Source: Anaerotignum propionicum (lineage in GTDB: Bacteria; Bacillota; Clostridia; Lachnospirales; Anaerotignaceae). Taken from it: a stretch of DNA of 64,000 nucleotides. The notes under the pieces are model-generated. The model did no database searches and was not told where the DNA came from. It saw nothing but the letters and a program-made list of their open reading frames with translations. The stretch covers positions 1-64,000 of the forward strand of contig NZ_JANGAD010000007.1 in assembly GCF_024461735.1 (NCBI RefSeq), given 5' to 3'. How positions within the stretch are numbered: the first letter of the stretch is position 1; every line of letters starts with the position of its first letter. The position numbers and the translations under genes were made by a program. This document shows positions 9,822 through 18,700 of the stretch, piece by piece.

Positions 9822-9939
9822 TTTTCTTTGAATAATGGAACCATTCAATGGGAAATATCTCAAAGAAAGTTTAAATTTAATAAAACCAATACCCAAAAGG
9901 GATTGGTAAGTTTAATGTTTGAGAAGGAGATGATATCAT

Positions 9940-10101
9940 ATGAAAAAGTATGAATGTACAGTTTGTGGTTATATTTATGATCCTGCAATTGGAGATCCAG
10001 ATCACGGCATTGCCCCAGGCACACCCTTTGAAAGCTTGCCTGAAAATTGGGAGTGTCCCTTATGTGGTGTTGGGAAATCGGAATTTGAAGTAAAAGAGTA
10101 A
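9940..10101 (+). CDS. Rubredoxin
   Basis: This 53-residue protein has the classic pattern C6-x-x-C9-G and C39-x-x-C42-G around a single Fe(SCys)4 site, with [11 protein letters not shown] and the aromatic core of anaerobic rubredoxins. The start follows GAGAAGGAGATGA. It is a small cytoplasmic electron carrier and the usual donor for flavodiiron proteins, fitting the gene at 7627. A small hairpin (9885-9907, ACCAAT arms) lies upstream, so it may be transcribed separately or attenuated from the nitroreductase transcript. Confidence 0.96.
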   Translation: MKKYECTVCGYIYDPAIGDPDHGIAPGTPFESLPENWECPLCGVGKSEFEVKE

Positions 10102-10124
10102 TTTACATTATAGAAAATTGATTA

Positions 10125-10164
10125 TAGCCCTAGGCGTTAAAAAGCCTTGGGCTATTTTTTATAA
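10125..10164 (+). terminator. Terminator after rubredoxin
   Basis: An 11-bp stem with one mismatch (TAGCCCTAGGC against GCCTTGGGCTA) with loop GTTAAAAA is followed by TTTTTT. Confidence 0.85.
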
Positions 10165-10196
10165 AAGAAAATGATTAAATCCAATCTATGAAAGAA

Positions 10197-10242
10197 GAAA
10201 ACCTCGATATTATCTTATATAAGGTTAAATCGAGGTTTTTTT
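10197..10242 (+). terminator. Second rightward terminator
   Basis: An AAAACCTCGAT arm pairs with ATCGAGGTTTT and is followed by more T residues. It backs up the terminator at 10125 and faces the convergent kinase operon. Confidence 0.7.
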
Positions 10243-10289
10243 CTCGGAGATAAAGTACCTGAAAATTTCCACGAAACTATAAGAAAATT

Positions 10290-10316
10290 CAAAAAGCGAC
10301 TCTTTTCTGAGTCGCT
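10290..10316 (-). terminator. Terminator of the two-component operon
   Basis: A perfect 8-bp hairpin (AGCGACTC/GAGTCGCT, loop TTTTCT) is followed on the minus strand by TTTTTG, about 55 bp beyond the kinase stop codon. Confidence 0.75.
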
Positions 10317-10372
10317 GATTCATATATATTTGCTTTATGTGGATAATTTATAGTGATTTTAAAGTTGCATTT

Positions 10373-11740
10373 TTAAGTGGCTTCAGGCAGAAAAAAAGTA
10401 AAAATTGTGCCCTTATCTACACTGCTTTCGGCAATAATCGTTCCATTATGTTTTTCAATAATCCATTTAACCATAGAAAGACCTAGGCCTGAGCTTCCAT
10501 TCGTATTACTTCGGGATGGATCAACCTGAAAAAATCGGTCCCAAATTTTATCCAAATACTCGGGAGCAATGCCAATACCGTTATCGGAAATTTTGCCTTG
10601 CACTTTTCCATTAACCCGTTGCAGAGAAATTTCCACCAGACCATCTTGTTTACCATATTGCACAGCATTTGATAGAAGGTTTATAAGCATCCTCATAATT
10701 AGGGTTTGATCTGCACGAATAAAAATATCATTTTGAATATCTTCATTCATTTTGATATTTTTTCTGTTAGCCACTATAGACATTTCTTCAATAACAAGTT
10801 GTACCGTTTCACTTAAATTGATTTTTTCAAAATGAATTGCTTGCTTATTATTGTCAGTTCTAGCCAACATAAGCAATTCGCTTATAAGTTTAGACATTTT
10901 TTTCGACTGGCGCAAGATTACTTCAAGGGAAGTTCTCTTTTCCTCATTATCCTCCTGTGATAAGAGGTATTCGCACTGGGAAATGATTACTGCTGTTGGT
11001 GTTCTTAACTCATGTGAAGCATCTGCGGTAAATTGTCGTTCGTTATCAAAAGATTTTTGTAGACGCTCAAACATCTTATCAAACGTCTCTGCAAGAACAG
11101 ATATTTCATCATTCGTAGAACTGTTACTGTCTATTGCAATACGCTTTGATAAATCCATACCCCCTGATATTTCATTGGCGGCCGATGTGATTTTTGAAAC
11201 AGGGGCAAAGGCCCGCTTTGTAATGAAATAACCCCCTAAGGCTGAAAAAAGGGCGATAAACGGAAAAATAATTAGCGTAAGCTTTATCATGGATGCACTT
11301 GCAATATGTTGGGAGCTTACGGGGATAATTCCTCGTGCCCAAAGGTTATCATGTCGTTTAAAGGTTATAAGGTAATCATAAACATAATATTCTGTATCGT
11401 TGTTTTCAATTTTTTGCAGTCTCTTGTCTTTAAATTCTACAGAAGTTGCATCTATTAGAAGTGAGTTCTTTTTACTGAAGCAAACATTGTTGTCTGTGTC
11501 ATAGATAACCACATTAACGCCTTTACGCTTGCCAAAATCGGGGCTAATTTTGATTCCCTTCGCATCATAGTTCACAGATTTAGATGCTAATTCTACTGCA
11601 TTTGTAAGGCGCATACGCAAAATAGAATCGGTCATTTTGTTAGAACTTATGATTAGTACAGTTATAAAAATTGCGGATAATACAGCAACAAATACAGTGT
11701 ACCAAAGTGTTACTCTTAGTTTTATTGATAGTTTTTTCAT
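10373..11740 (-). CDS. Sensor histidine kinase
   Basis: A 455-residue membrane kinase. Transmembrane helices lie near residues 12-32 and 153-175 and enclose an extracellular sensor of about 120 residues. A HAMP linker (about 176-230) follows, then the HisKA box with phospho-acceptor H243 in FTADASHELRTP, and a HATPase domain with the N box (NLLSNAVQYG), DNGIGIAP and GLGLSM. It would phosphorylate the response regulator whose stop codon lies one base before this start. The signal is not identifiable. The divergent SLH protein gene at 12621 is a plausible target of the pair. Confidence 0.92.
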   Translation of the reverse strand: MKKLSIKLRVTLWYTVFVAVLSAIFITVLIISSNKMTDSILRMRLTNAVELASKSVNYDAKGIKISPDFGKRKGVNVVIYDTDNNVCFSKKNSLLIDATSVEFKDKRLQKIENNDTEYYVYDYLITFKRHDNLWARGIIPVSSQHIASASMIKLTLIIFPFIALFSALGGYFITKRAFAPVSKITSAANEISGGMDLSKRIAIDSNSSTNDEISVLAETFDKMFERLQKSFDNERQFTADASHELRTPTAVIISQCEYLLSQEDNEEKRTSLEVILRQSKKMSKLISELLMLARTDNNKQAIHFEKINLSETVQLVIEEMSIVANRKNIKMNEDIQNDIFIRADQTLIMRMLINLLSNAVQYGKQDGLVEISLQRVNGKVQGKISDNGIGIAPEYLDKIWDRFFQVDPSRSNTNGSSGLGLSMVKWIIEKHNGTIIAESSVDKGTIFTFFLPEAT

Positions 11741-11741
11741 A

Positions 11742-12413
11742 TCATTCCACCCTTAAAACATATCCCAAATTTCTTATGGTATGGATTAGTGCGACATCGA
11801 AGTCCTCATCTATTTTTTTACGAAGATACCGTATGTAAACCTTTATCACATTGCTGCTACCGTCATAATCATAATTCCAGATGTGCTGTTCAATTTTTTC
11901 TTTTGAAAGAACAATACCTTGGTTTCGTATCATATATTCCAAAATAGCAAATTCTTTGCTGGAAAGATTGATATTTACATTTCCACGCTGAACCTTATGT
12001 GTATCACAGTCCACTGTAAGGTCTGCCAAGGTAAACACGTTAGATACACTTTCTGTTTTTCGTCTTATCATTACTTTTATTCTTGCTAGAAGTTCATCAA
12101 ATGCAAATGGTTTTATAAGATAATCGTCAGCACCACAGTTTAATCCATTAACCCTGTCCTCAATGCTGTCTTTTGCCGTTAACAAAAGCACAGGAGTTTT
12201 AATTTTGTTACTTCGAATTCTCTTAAGTACATCAATGCCATTGAGTTTTGGCATCATGATATCAAGAACAACTGCATCATAATCGGTTAGGCTAATGAAA
12301 TCCCAAGCATCTTCACCATTAAAACAGCTATCTACACCATAATTTTCATTTTTAAGTCGTTTTACTAAAATCTCGTTTAGATCTCTTTCGTCTTCTGCTA
12401 TCAAAATACGCAT
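11742..12413 (-). CDS. OmpR/PhoB-family response regulator
   Basis: This is a 223-residue protein if begun at the ATG 9 nt after GGAGG (MRILIAED); a start seven codons further upstream is possible but lacks a suitable site. The receiver domain shows the acidic pair E7-D8, phospho-acceptor D51 (VVLDIMMP), a conserved Thr (LLLTAKD) and Lys (LIKPF). A winged-helix DNA-binding domain follows, with SSKEFAILEY and VYIRYLRKKID. It is cotranscribed with the kinase, regulator first. Confidence 0.92.
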   Translation of the reverse strand: MRILIAEDERDLNEILVKRLKNENYGVDSCFNGEDAWDFISLTDYDAVVLDIMMPKLNGIDVLKRIRSNKIKTPVLLLTAKDSIEDRVNGLNCGADDYLIKPFAFDELLARIKVMIRRKTESVSNVFTLADLTVDCDTHKVQRGNVNINLSSKEFAILEYMIRNQGIVLSKEKIEQHIWNYDYDGSSNVIKVYIRYLRKKIDEDFDVALIHTIRNLGYVLRVE

Positions 12414-12478
12414 GCGCAAGCACCTCCTGCACAATCATAATCAATTATAGTTAAACCAAAGTAAAAAAGGTTAATCAA

Positions 12479-12570
12479 CTTTAACTATGACATACCATGC
12501 TGTTTTTGTAAATATAAAAAATTTCCCCTTTAACCCCTCCTTAACATTAGTCCATTATTATCCCTTTAAC
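12479..12570 (+). promoter_or_regulatory. TTTAAC/CTTAAC repeats between the regulator and SLH genes
   Basis: The divergent region 12414-12620 holds the half-sites CTTTAAC (12479-12485, 12528-12534, 12564-12570) and CTTAAC (12540-12545). The pair at 12528 and 12540 is spaced about 11 bp, one helical turn, as in direct-repeat sites of OmpR/PhoB regulators. Binding by the neighbouring regulator is inferred. Confidence 0.4.
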
Positions 12571-12620
12571 AACAACAAAATAATAAAGAATGTAAATATA
12601 TTAATTAAGGAGTAGGTAAA

Positions 12621-14480
12621 ATGAAGAGAAATTTAAGTATAATATTAGCTGGAGTACTTGCGATTTCGTCAACAGTAACTAGTTTTGGTGCAAGCTTTGC
12701 AGATATTAATGATGTGCCATGGGCAGGTGCGGCAACATATATTAACAATGCGGCAAGCCTTGGACTTATGGTGGGTGAGGAAAGTAATGGCAAGGCAATT
12801 TTTAGAGCAAGAGATTCTGTAACTCTTTGTGAAACGTCACAGATTGTCTATAATCTACTTAAAACTGCGCAAGGTATATCGGTTTCTGGTGATGTGGTTA
12901 CAAAGTGGACCTCTGTGATGGCGAGCTATAATATTCCAACATGGGCGTATACCTCGGTTGCTTATTGCCTGGAGAATTCTATTATTTCTATCAACAGTAT
13001 TTCTAGTTTCATGGGTTCTAACGGAAAAAGCAATGGTGCCTCCAGAGAAGAGGTTGCAACAATGATTGGGAAAGCTTTGTGTTTGGTAGATAGTTCCCTT
13101 TCAGCTAGCAGTACATCAACCTCATTTAACGATAATGCAGACATTTCATCCGCATCAGCAGGATATATTGCACTTCTTTACAACAAAAGCATACTTTCAG
13201 GTGATGATAACGGAAATTTTAACCCTAAGAAAACGATTAATCGTGCAGAAATGGCTGTTTTAACAACAAATAGTTATGATGCGCTGAAGGGCAAATCTGC
13301 TAACCCAATGTCTACTGCAGGAACTGCTTCGGCATACGTGTCAGCTGCAATTACATACGGAACTAGTATTTTCCTTTCCTTTTCAAGCGGTATGCCAAAA
13401 ACCAGCTATACAATAGACAATACTGTACCGATAACATACAAAGACGGAACAACAGCATTAATCAAAAATATTGCCTCGGGTCAGCTTTTAACAATGACGT
13501 ATAATGGGGATTTGATTACAAAGGTAGTGATAGAGGAAGTACCATCAACTGCTACAACATCCACGTCAGCTACAACTCTGTCAGGTACAATCAACTCTCT
13601 TTCTTCTACAAAGATTAAGCTATCCGGCAGCAGTACTTATTATTATATTGACGAGGATGACATCTCAATCACATTAGATGGTGACGACATTGATTTAGAT
13701 GATTTGATTGATGCAAAGGATGATGATGATATTTATGCTAAGCTAACAATAGACAGTGATAGTTATGTTACAAAAATAAAAGCAACCACAGAAGAAGATG
13801 ATGATGAAGGTACAATCTCATCGATAACAACAAGCAAAATTAAGCTTACCAATGGATCATACTACTATTTTGAGGATTCGGATGATGTGGATGTTACTCT
13901 AGATGGTTATGATGCAGATGTAGATGAATTAATAGACGCTGTAGATGACGGTGATACCATCTATGTTGAGCTAACCTTAGACAGTGATGATTATGTAACA
14001 GACATTGAAGCAACCACAAAAGATGTAGAGGAAGATGAGGGAACGATTTCAAAGATAACAACAAGCAAAATTAAGCTTACAGATGGAACAACTTATTATT
14101 TTGAGGATGCTGACGATGTGGATGTTACTCTGGATGGAGATGATTCAGATGTTGATGAATTAATAGATGTTGTGGATGATGGAGACACGATCTATGTTGA
14201 ACTTACCATTGACAGCGATGATTATGTAATAGAAATAGAGGCAACAACTGAAGACGACAAGGGAACAATTTCAAATTTAACAACAAGTAAAATCAAGCTT
14301 ACAAATGGAACAACTTATTATTTTGAGGATTCGGATGATGTGGATGTAACTCTAGATGGTTATGATTCAGATATTGATGAATTAATAGACGCTGTAGATG
14401 ACGGAGACACCATTTATGTTGAACTTACCTTAGACAGCGATGATTACGTCATAGAAATTGAAGCCACAACTGAGGATTGA
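12621..14480 (+). CDS. SLH-domain surface protein with four acidic repeats
   Basis: This 619-residue exported protein has a signal peptide (about 1-24), three SLH modules (about 25-215), a Ser/Ala/Thr-rich linker domain (about 225-310) and four tandem repeats of about 72-75 residues to the C-terminus. Each repeat reads GTIS..TTSKIKL, YYFEDSDDVDVTLDG, VDELIDAVDDGD and IYVELT.DSDDYV. The first repeat is the most diverged; the last three are very similar. The Asp density suggests cation (Ca2+) binding, but no canonical EF-hand or RTX loop was recognised. It starts after AAGGAG and is transcribed away from the two-component operon. The function is unknown beyond cell-surface attachment. Confidence 0.85.
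   Translation: MKRNLSIILAGVLAISSTVTSFGASFADINDVPWAGAATYINNAASLGLMVGEESNGKAIFRARDSVTLCETSQIVYNLLKTAQGISVSGDVVTKWTSVMASYNIPTWAYTSVAYCLENSIISINSISSFMGSNGKSNGASREEVATMIGKALCLVDSSLSASSTSTSFNDNADISSASAGYIALLYNKSILSGDDNGNFNPKKTINRAEMAVLTTNSYDALKGKSANPMSTAGTASAYVSAAITYGTSIFLSFSSGMPKTSYTIDNTVPITYKDGTTALIKNIASGQLLTMTYNGDLITKVVIEEVPSTATTSTSATTLSGTINSLSSTKIKLSGSSTYYYIDEDDISITLDGDDIDLDDLIDAKDDDDIYAKLTIDSDSYVTKIKATTEEDDDEGTISSITTSKIKLTNGSYYYFEDSDDVDVTLDGYDADVDELIDAVDDGDTIYVELTLDSDDYVTDIEATTKDVEEDEGTISKITTSKIKLTDGTTYYFEDADDVDVTLDGDDSDVDELIDVVDDGDTIYVELTIDSDDYVIEIEATTEDDKGTISNLTTSKIKLTNGTTYYFEDSDDVDVTLDGYDSDIDELIDAVDDGDTIYVELTLDSDDYVIEIEATTED
13808..14480 (+). repeat. Tandem coding repeats of the SLH protein
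   Basis: Three units of about 215-230 bp with high DNA similarity begin near 13808, 14039 and 14264 (each starts with GGTACAATC or GGAACRATTTC). A fourth, diverged unit precedes them from about 13585. Such arrays can change copy number by recombination. Confidence 0.8.
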
Positions 14481-14496
14481 TAAAAAACAATAAATA

Positions 14497-14533
14497 AAAA
14501 GGGTGCAATTTAAGTATAAATTGTACCCTTTTG
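14497..14533 (+). terminator. Terminator after the acidic-repeat SLH gene
   Basis: A long stem (AAAAGGGTGCAATTT against AAATTGTACCCTTTT, one wobble or mismatch) with a short AAGTAT loop and a T-rich 3' arm. Confidence 0.85.
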
Positions 14534-15217
14534 TTATGTTTAGGAGGCGTGTTGCTGTAAAAATAAAAGGTTGTATAAATCATAAACAGTTTTTAATCTA
14601 AATCACTAATTCAGTTAGAAGAATTCCATAAATAGGTAGTTGCAAAATGGTGACATTATTTAGAACCTTGTCTCATTTTATAGTTTTCTGGCGTGCTTCT
14701 TATGTATTGTAGTGTATAAGGTAAAAGAGAGAAAACCCTCGAGACAACCAGAAAAAATTATTTATTTAATGTTTTGATGTATTAATATGATATAATATAA
14801 AATTATTACTTTTATCATATGAGAACATCATAAGTAATGCAAGACTTTTCAATAAACTTTTTTTCATAAAATACACTATTTAATATTTATTTGCACATCT
14901 GAATTATACTAAATTTGTAAAATTTGTTCATATTTATAAATTTACAAAATATTATAAATTTATATTTTACAAAATTTATTTAGTAATAATTTTATACACT
15001 TATCTAAAAAGGAACAGTAAATGGTACTGCATATTATAGATTATCAATATAAAGGTAAAAGCCAGAAGGAGCATTTTTATTTATTACAGATGCCCTTTCT
15101 TTTTAATTGGATAATTATATTAAATAACAACAATGAGTGAGAACTCTGTAAAATGAATACTTTCAGCAACACAGAACGCTGAAGCAATCTATCACAACAT
15201 CTTAAATAGTATCATCC
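14534..15217. other. AT-rich intergenic region without a recognised gene
   Basis: About 680 bp with no convincing ORF. The part 14890-15000 is extremely AT-rich, with imperfect inverted copies of AAATTTGTAAAATTTG-like sequence. A short AGAAGGAGCA segment near 15062 resembles a ribosome binding site but no ORF follows. Confidence 0.5.
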
Positions 15218-16609
15218 CTACATATTATCGGGGTCAAATGTCAATCTTTCTTCTGGAGATTTCTCCATAATGGCATTTTTTGAGCTGAGCCATAAAAATG
15301 TACCAATGAGACAAGCAAAGATTTCTGAAATAGTCATTGACCATATTACTCCATTTAACTGAAACAAAAAGTTCCCCAGTATGATGATTGGAATTAGAGC
15401 AACGCCCCTTGAAACTGACATAATATTAGATTGAAAACCTTTCCCAAATGCTTGAAACATACTGGTTAAAAGTCCTGAGATACCTGCAAATAATGTGGAA
15501 AGTAGTAGTGCTGAGAGAATTACAATACCAACTTTTATAACAACTTCATCTGAGCTAAACAATTGAAGAATCTGTGTGCGGAATATAAACAATACAACTG
15601 CAATTGCAAGAATAATACTTACCAGATAAAATGCGGTTGTTTTTAAAACTGTATTCAAACGCTGGGTATTGTTGGAAGCGTAAGAATATGCAATTAGGGG
15701 GACGACACCCATGTATAGTCCCATACCAATAAAATCTGATATCTGGCATATACGATTTGCTACACCAAAAGCAGCAACAACATAGTCGCCATATATAGCG
15801 GCATAATTGTTAAACATTAGGCTTGAAACAATTAAAAATCCAGACAGTAGGAAAGCGGAGATGCCGATCTTAAAGATGTTGAAGAGAATTTCTCTATTCG
15901 GCTTAAAATCTTTGATACTGACACTCTGAACTTGACTTTTTCTTATAAAATGATAAATGTAATAAACGACGGCACAAACATTCCCAATAACAGTCGCAAC
16001 CGCAGCTCCCATAACATCCATGTGGAGAGGAAATATGAATATAGGGTCAAGAAGGATATTGACAATAACGCTGAGGATCATTCCGATCATAGATTCGGTA
16101 GCAGCGCCTTCTCCTCTAACCATTTGGGCTAGCGTGAAATTGGCAATTACAAACGGGCTACCGATGGTATAAGCAATTACAAAAGACTTTGTGCTGAGTT
16201 GAGCTTCTCCTGTGGCACCCAGTAGTTTCAAGATAGGTGATATGGCGGGAAGGCAGATCAGCATAAACACAATTCCCGAAAGCAGGGAGAGATAAAAATT
16301 TACGGAAGAAGCTATTTTTACTTTGTTTATATCTTTTTCCCCTAACAATCTTGAAATATATGTGCTGCCTCCCGTACCAAATAGCTCCCCAAGTGCCATA
16401 AGAATGGTGGTAAAAGGTAAAGCAAGTGTTATTGATGCAAGCATTGATGTATTATCTAGTTTACCAATAAAATAAGCATCTGTAATGTTATAAATCATAT
16501 TGACAATCATACCTAAAATCATAGGGATTGCCATGTGAGCAATTGCTTTTGGTACAGGGGATTTTTCGAGATAATAGAGTGTATCTTTTTTTGTGTTGTT
16601 TTTTGTCAT
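15218..16609 (-). CDS. MATE-family multidrug exporter
   Basis: A 463-residue membrane protein with about 12 hydrophobic helices. The two halves begin near residues 15 (PKAIAHMAIPMILGMIVNMIYNITDAYFIGKL) in part and near 240. The N-terminal I-P-M-I-L-G-M run, YFIGKL and the second-half F-L-L-S-G-F segment match MATE (NorM/DinF-like) Na+ or H+ antiporters for cationic drugs. It follows a MarR-family gene on the same strand and has its own promoter with a palindrome between -35 and -10, so repression by that regulator is likely. The substrate is unknown. Confidence 0.9.
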   Translation of the reverse strand: MTKNNTKKDTLYYLEKSPVPKAIAHMAIPMILGMIVNMIYNITDAYFIGKLDNTSMLASITLALPFTTILMALGELFGTGGSTYISRLLGEKDINKVKIASSVNFYLSLLSGIVFMLICLPAISPILKLLGATGEAQLSTKSFVIAYTIGSPFVIANFTLAQMVRGEGAATESMIGMILSVIVNILLDPIFIFPLHMDVMGAAVATVIGNVCAVVYYIYHFIRKSQVQSVSIKDFKPNREILFNIFKIGISAFLLSGFLIVSSLMFNNYAAIYGDYVVAAFGVANRICQISDFIGMGLYMGVVPLIAYSYASNNTQRLNTVLKTTAFYLVSIILAIAVVLFIFRTQILQLFSSDEVVIKVGIVILSALLLSTLFAGISGLLTSMFQAFGKGFQSNIMSVSRGVALIPIIILGNFLFQLNGVIWSMTISEIFACLIGTFLWLSSKNAIMEKSPEERLTFDPDNM

Positions 16610-16632
16610 AAATATTCTCCTGTTAATATAAG

Positions 16633-16650
16633 TTGAATTCTACCTATTTG
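16633..16650 (-). promoter_or_regulatory. Second MarR-like half-operator in the MATE leader
   Basis: On the minus strand this reads AGGTAGAATTCAACTTAT and closely matches the site upstream of the MarR gene (AGATAGAATTCAACCTAT). It lies between the MATE promoter and its start codon. Confidence 0.5.
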
Positions 16651-16690
16651 GGGGTAGCTTGCTAATTTATTTTAGAAATAGTAATAATTT

Positions 16691-16719
16691 AAAATAGGTA
16701 TAAATATACCTATTGTCAA
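16691..16719 (-). promoter_or_regulatory. MATE promoter with embedded palindromic operator
   Basis: On the minus strand TTGACA (16719-16714), a 17-bp spacer and TATTTT (16696-16691). A near-perfect palindrome, AATAGGTATA-AA-TATACCTATT (16693-16714), fills the space between and overlaps both elements. A repressor bound here would block polymerase. Confidence 0.75.
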
Positions 16720-16730
16720 AAAAATTGCTC

Positions 16731-17183
16731 TTATATATGTGATTCTATGGCTAAATTATTATATGTCCGTTTTAGAAACATTAGATAGTCCATTTTTTCC
16801 TTTTCTGAAAAGCCCACTAATAATTCCTCTGTTATCGAGGTAAGAATATCAGACATCTCATTAAGGAGTAATGTCGCTTTTTCACTAAGTTCTATAAGTA
16901 TTGTCCTTCCATCCTTATTTCCGGAACGACGAAGAATAAATCCGTTTTTTTCAAGGCTGTTGAGTAAGCTTGTTACGGATGGGCCTGATATTTGCATGGC
17001 TTTACTTAAATATCTTCGACTAATTTCTTGTCCTGAATTTTGTGCGCCATGAATGTGTCCTAAAAGACGGGCCTGTGGTTCGGTAATATCGTATGCAGCT
17101 AATCTTTGGTCGTTTTTATACCGTAATACATGGGCTATATTTTTAATATAAAAATCATGAGAAGGTGTATCGCTACGTTTCAT
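16731..17183 (-). CDS. MarR-family transcriptional repressor
   Basis: The 150-residue protein has the winged-helix layout of MarR dimers: RLLGHIHGAQN, a recognition helix around SGPSVTSLLNSLEKNGFI, and a wing with RRSGNKDGRTILIELS. It sits 121 bp upstream of the MATE exporter on the same strand. Sites in its own promoter and in the MATE promoter share an ATAGGT half-site, which points to autoregulation and drug-responsive control of the exporter. The ligand is not predictable. Confidence 0.9.
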   Translation of the reverse strand: MKRSDTPSHDFYIKNIAHVLRYKNDQRLAAYDITEPQARLLGHIHGAQNSGQEISRRYLSKAMQISGPSVTSLLNSLEKNGFILRRSGNKDGRTILIELSEKATLLLNEMSDILTSITEELLVGFSEKEKMDYLMFLKRTYNNLAIESHI

Positions 17184-17200
17184 GGCAAGTGATCCTTTCT

Positions 17201-17252
17201 AGATAGGTTGAATTCTATCTAATATTTTATTAGCAAAATTCTAATTTGTCAA
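17201..17252 (-). promoter_or_regulatory. MarR gene promoter and operator
   Basis: On the minus strand TTGACA (17252-17247), 17 bp, TAAAAT (17229-17224), then the dyad AGATAGGTTGAATTCTATCT (17201-17220, plus-strand reading) at the expected start site. This promoter-then-operator layout fits autorepression. Confidence 0.75.
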
Positions 17253-17761
17253 TGCTCAGATCATGATTTTCTTAAAAGGATTTACTGAAATAGTGTATCT
17301 CTATTGGTTATTTTAGTTTTGTAGCTTAAAAATTCTTCATTTGCTCCACCAAATAGTCTATACTCCACATTAAATCAATTCCAAGCATTGTATTGAAGCA
17401 CCATTGGTAAAACAATCTGAATCAACCTTTTTCATAAACTAATATTATAAATCTGAATAAGTATCTTAGAATTATTTTCTGGACATATATACAACCCTTA
17501 ATTAATTTTAAATTTGTTTACCTTAAGTTTAAGTTTTTAATATATTAAATTTAATATGGTGTATACCCAAATGTCTATCTCAAAGTAAGTGGTGTTGTAA
17601 TTCTGCACAAAACAAACTATATATAAGTTAGAATGTGATAAAAAAGACTATATCTTGTAGATATAGTCTTTTTTATCACTCATGGAGATGAAGCACCTGT
17701 TAAGGTATCCACTATATAAGCTGATATTAATTTTAAAGATGTTTTACTAACAACTTTCGTA
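17253..17761. other. Intergenic region, no gene seen
   Basis: AT-rich sequence between the MarR gene and the stalk-domain gene, with no convincing ORF. Its only clear element is the bidirectional hairpin at 17638-17675. Confidence 0.5.
17638..17675 (-). terminator. Bidirectional terminator
   Basis: A perfect 15-bp stem (arms AAAAAAGACTATATC and GATATAGTCTTTTTT) with a TTGTA loop. It lies about 90 bp past the stop codon of the leftward gene ending at 17762. Confidence 0.85.
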
Positions 17762-18469
17762 TTAAGACATTATTTCAATATTCATTTTTTCAATATCTTG
17801 CGTAATTTTAATAGATGGATCAATAAATTTTAAATTTTCCAAACTACACGGAAAATATGCTACCCCATCTCGAATTTCAATTTTTCCATCTAAACTATAG
17901 GTATCATCAAAGGGTATAATTGTTATTGTATTGTTTTTGCAAGATATTTGTATAAGCCCTGCATTTGTATTTGCAGTTATCTCAATCATTTGATTATCTC
18001 CACCCATCCACTTGAGCTTATAATTATGATCAGAACTATCATTCAACACTGTAATAGCCTGTCTTAAAGGGATCATCAAAAATCCATTACTAACGTATGG
18101 CGCATTCTGTATTTCAAAAAACATTCCTTCGCATTCCACATAGGTTTTTCCTTCTGTAAAATTAAATTTTTTGCATATTAAAATAGCATCTTTCCCTTGC
18201 CTTTCCTCATTAACAAATGTAACGTCATATGGATCGACAATTTTTCGGATTTCCGTTTCTGTTTCCGGAGACATTTCTACGATGACTATTTCAATTTTCC
18301 CTTCATTCACATTGACTTCTTGAATGTCAAAGTTGCGCCTTTGATTCCATATCTTTCCTACCGCGATACCTATCATATGATCATTCGCTATAGTATCATT
18401 ACAATAAGCAGGAATTACTGTTAAAAAAGAAAATACCATAGATAGTACCAGTGCTGATAGAAATTTCAT
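17762..18469 (-). CDS. Secreted stalk-domain-like protein
   Basis: A 235-residue protein with a signal peptide (about 1-23, ending PAYC-N). The second half has VSNGFLMIPLRQAITVLN, LKWMGGDNQMIEI and RDGVAYFPCSLE, which resembles the copper-amine-oxidase N-terminal-like stalk repeat common in secreted Clostridia proteins. The first half (about 25-115) is not recognised. The start follows GGGGTGA. It is probably monocistronic, with an 11-bp inverted repeat upstream. Confidence 0.6.
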   Translation of the reverse strand: MKFLSALVLSMVFSFLTVIPAYCNDTIANDHMIGIAVGKIWNQRRNFDIQEVNVNEGKIEIVIVEMSPETETEIRKIVDPYDVTFVNEERQGKDAILICKKFNFTEGKTYVECEGMFFEIQNAPYVSNGFLMIPLRQAITVLNDSSDHNYKLKWMGGDNQMIEITANTNAGLIQISCKNNTITIIPFDDTYSLDGKIEIRDGVAYFPCSLENLKFIDPSIKITQDIEKMNIEIMS

Positions 18470-18494
18470 AAAATCACCCCATTATATAAGTGTT

Positions 18495-18535
18495 GGAACT
18501 TATCCATAGCATATCATAATATTCGGATAAGTTCC
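18495..18535. promoter_or_regulatory. Inverted repeat upstream of the stalk-domain gene
   Basis: Perfect 11-bp arms GGAACTTATCC and GGATAAGTTCC are separated by 19 bp, 26 bp before the start codon of the leftward gene. It could be an operator or an mRNA leader hairpin. Confidence 0.45.
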
Positions 18536-18700
18536 TTAAATTTTGTAAACACTTAAAATTATTAATTTTTTAAATTTAGCTTATATTCTTCTACCTACAG
18601 TCATTTATGTTGTACGTGTAGACAACATTTCATAGCGATGTACAAAAAGAAGCTAATATAATACCTAAAAGTTATTAATAGAAAAATCTAAGTATAAAAA

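Noticed and set aside
14880..15000. A replication origin in the AT-rich stretch
   Set aside because: No DnaA boxes or replication genes nearby; it is only AT-rich with loose inverted repeats.
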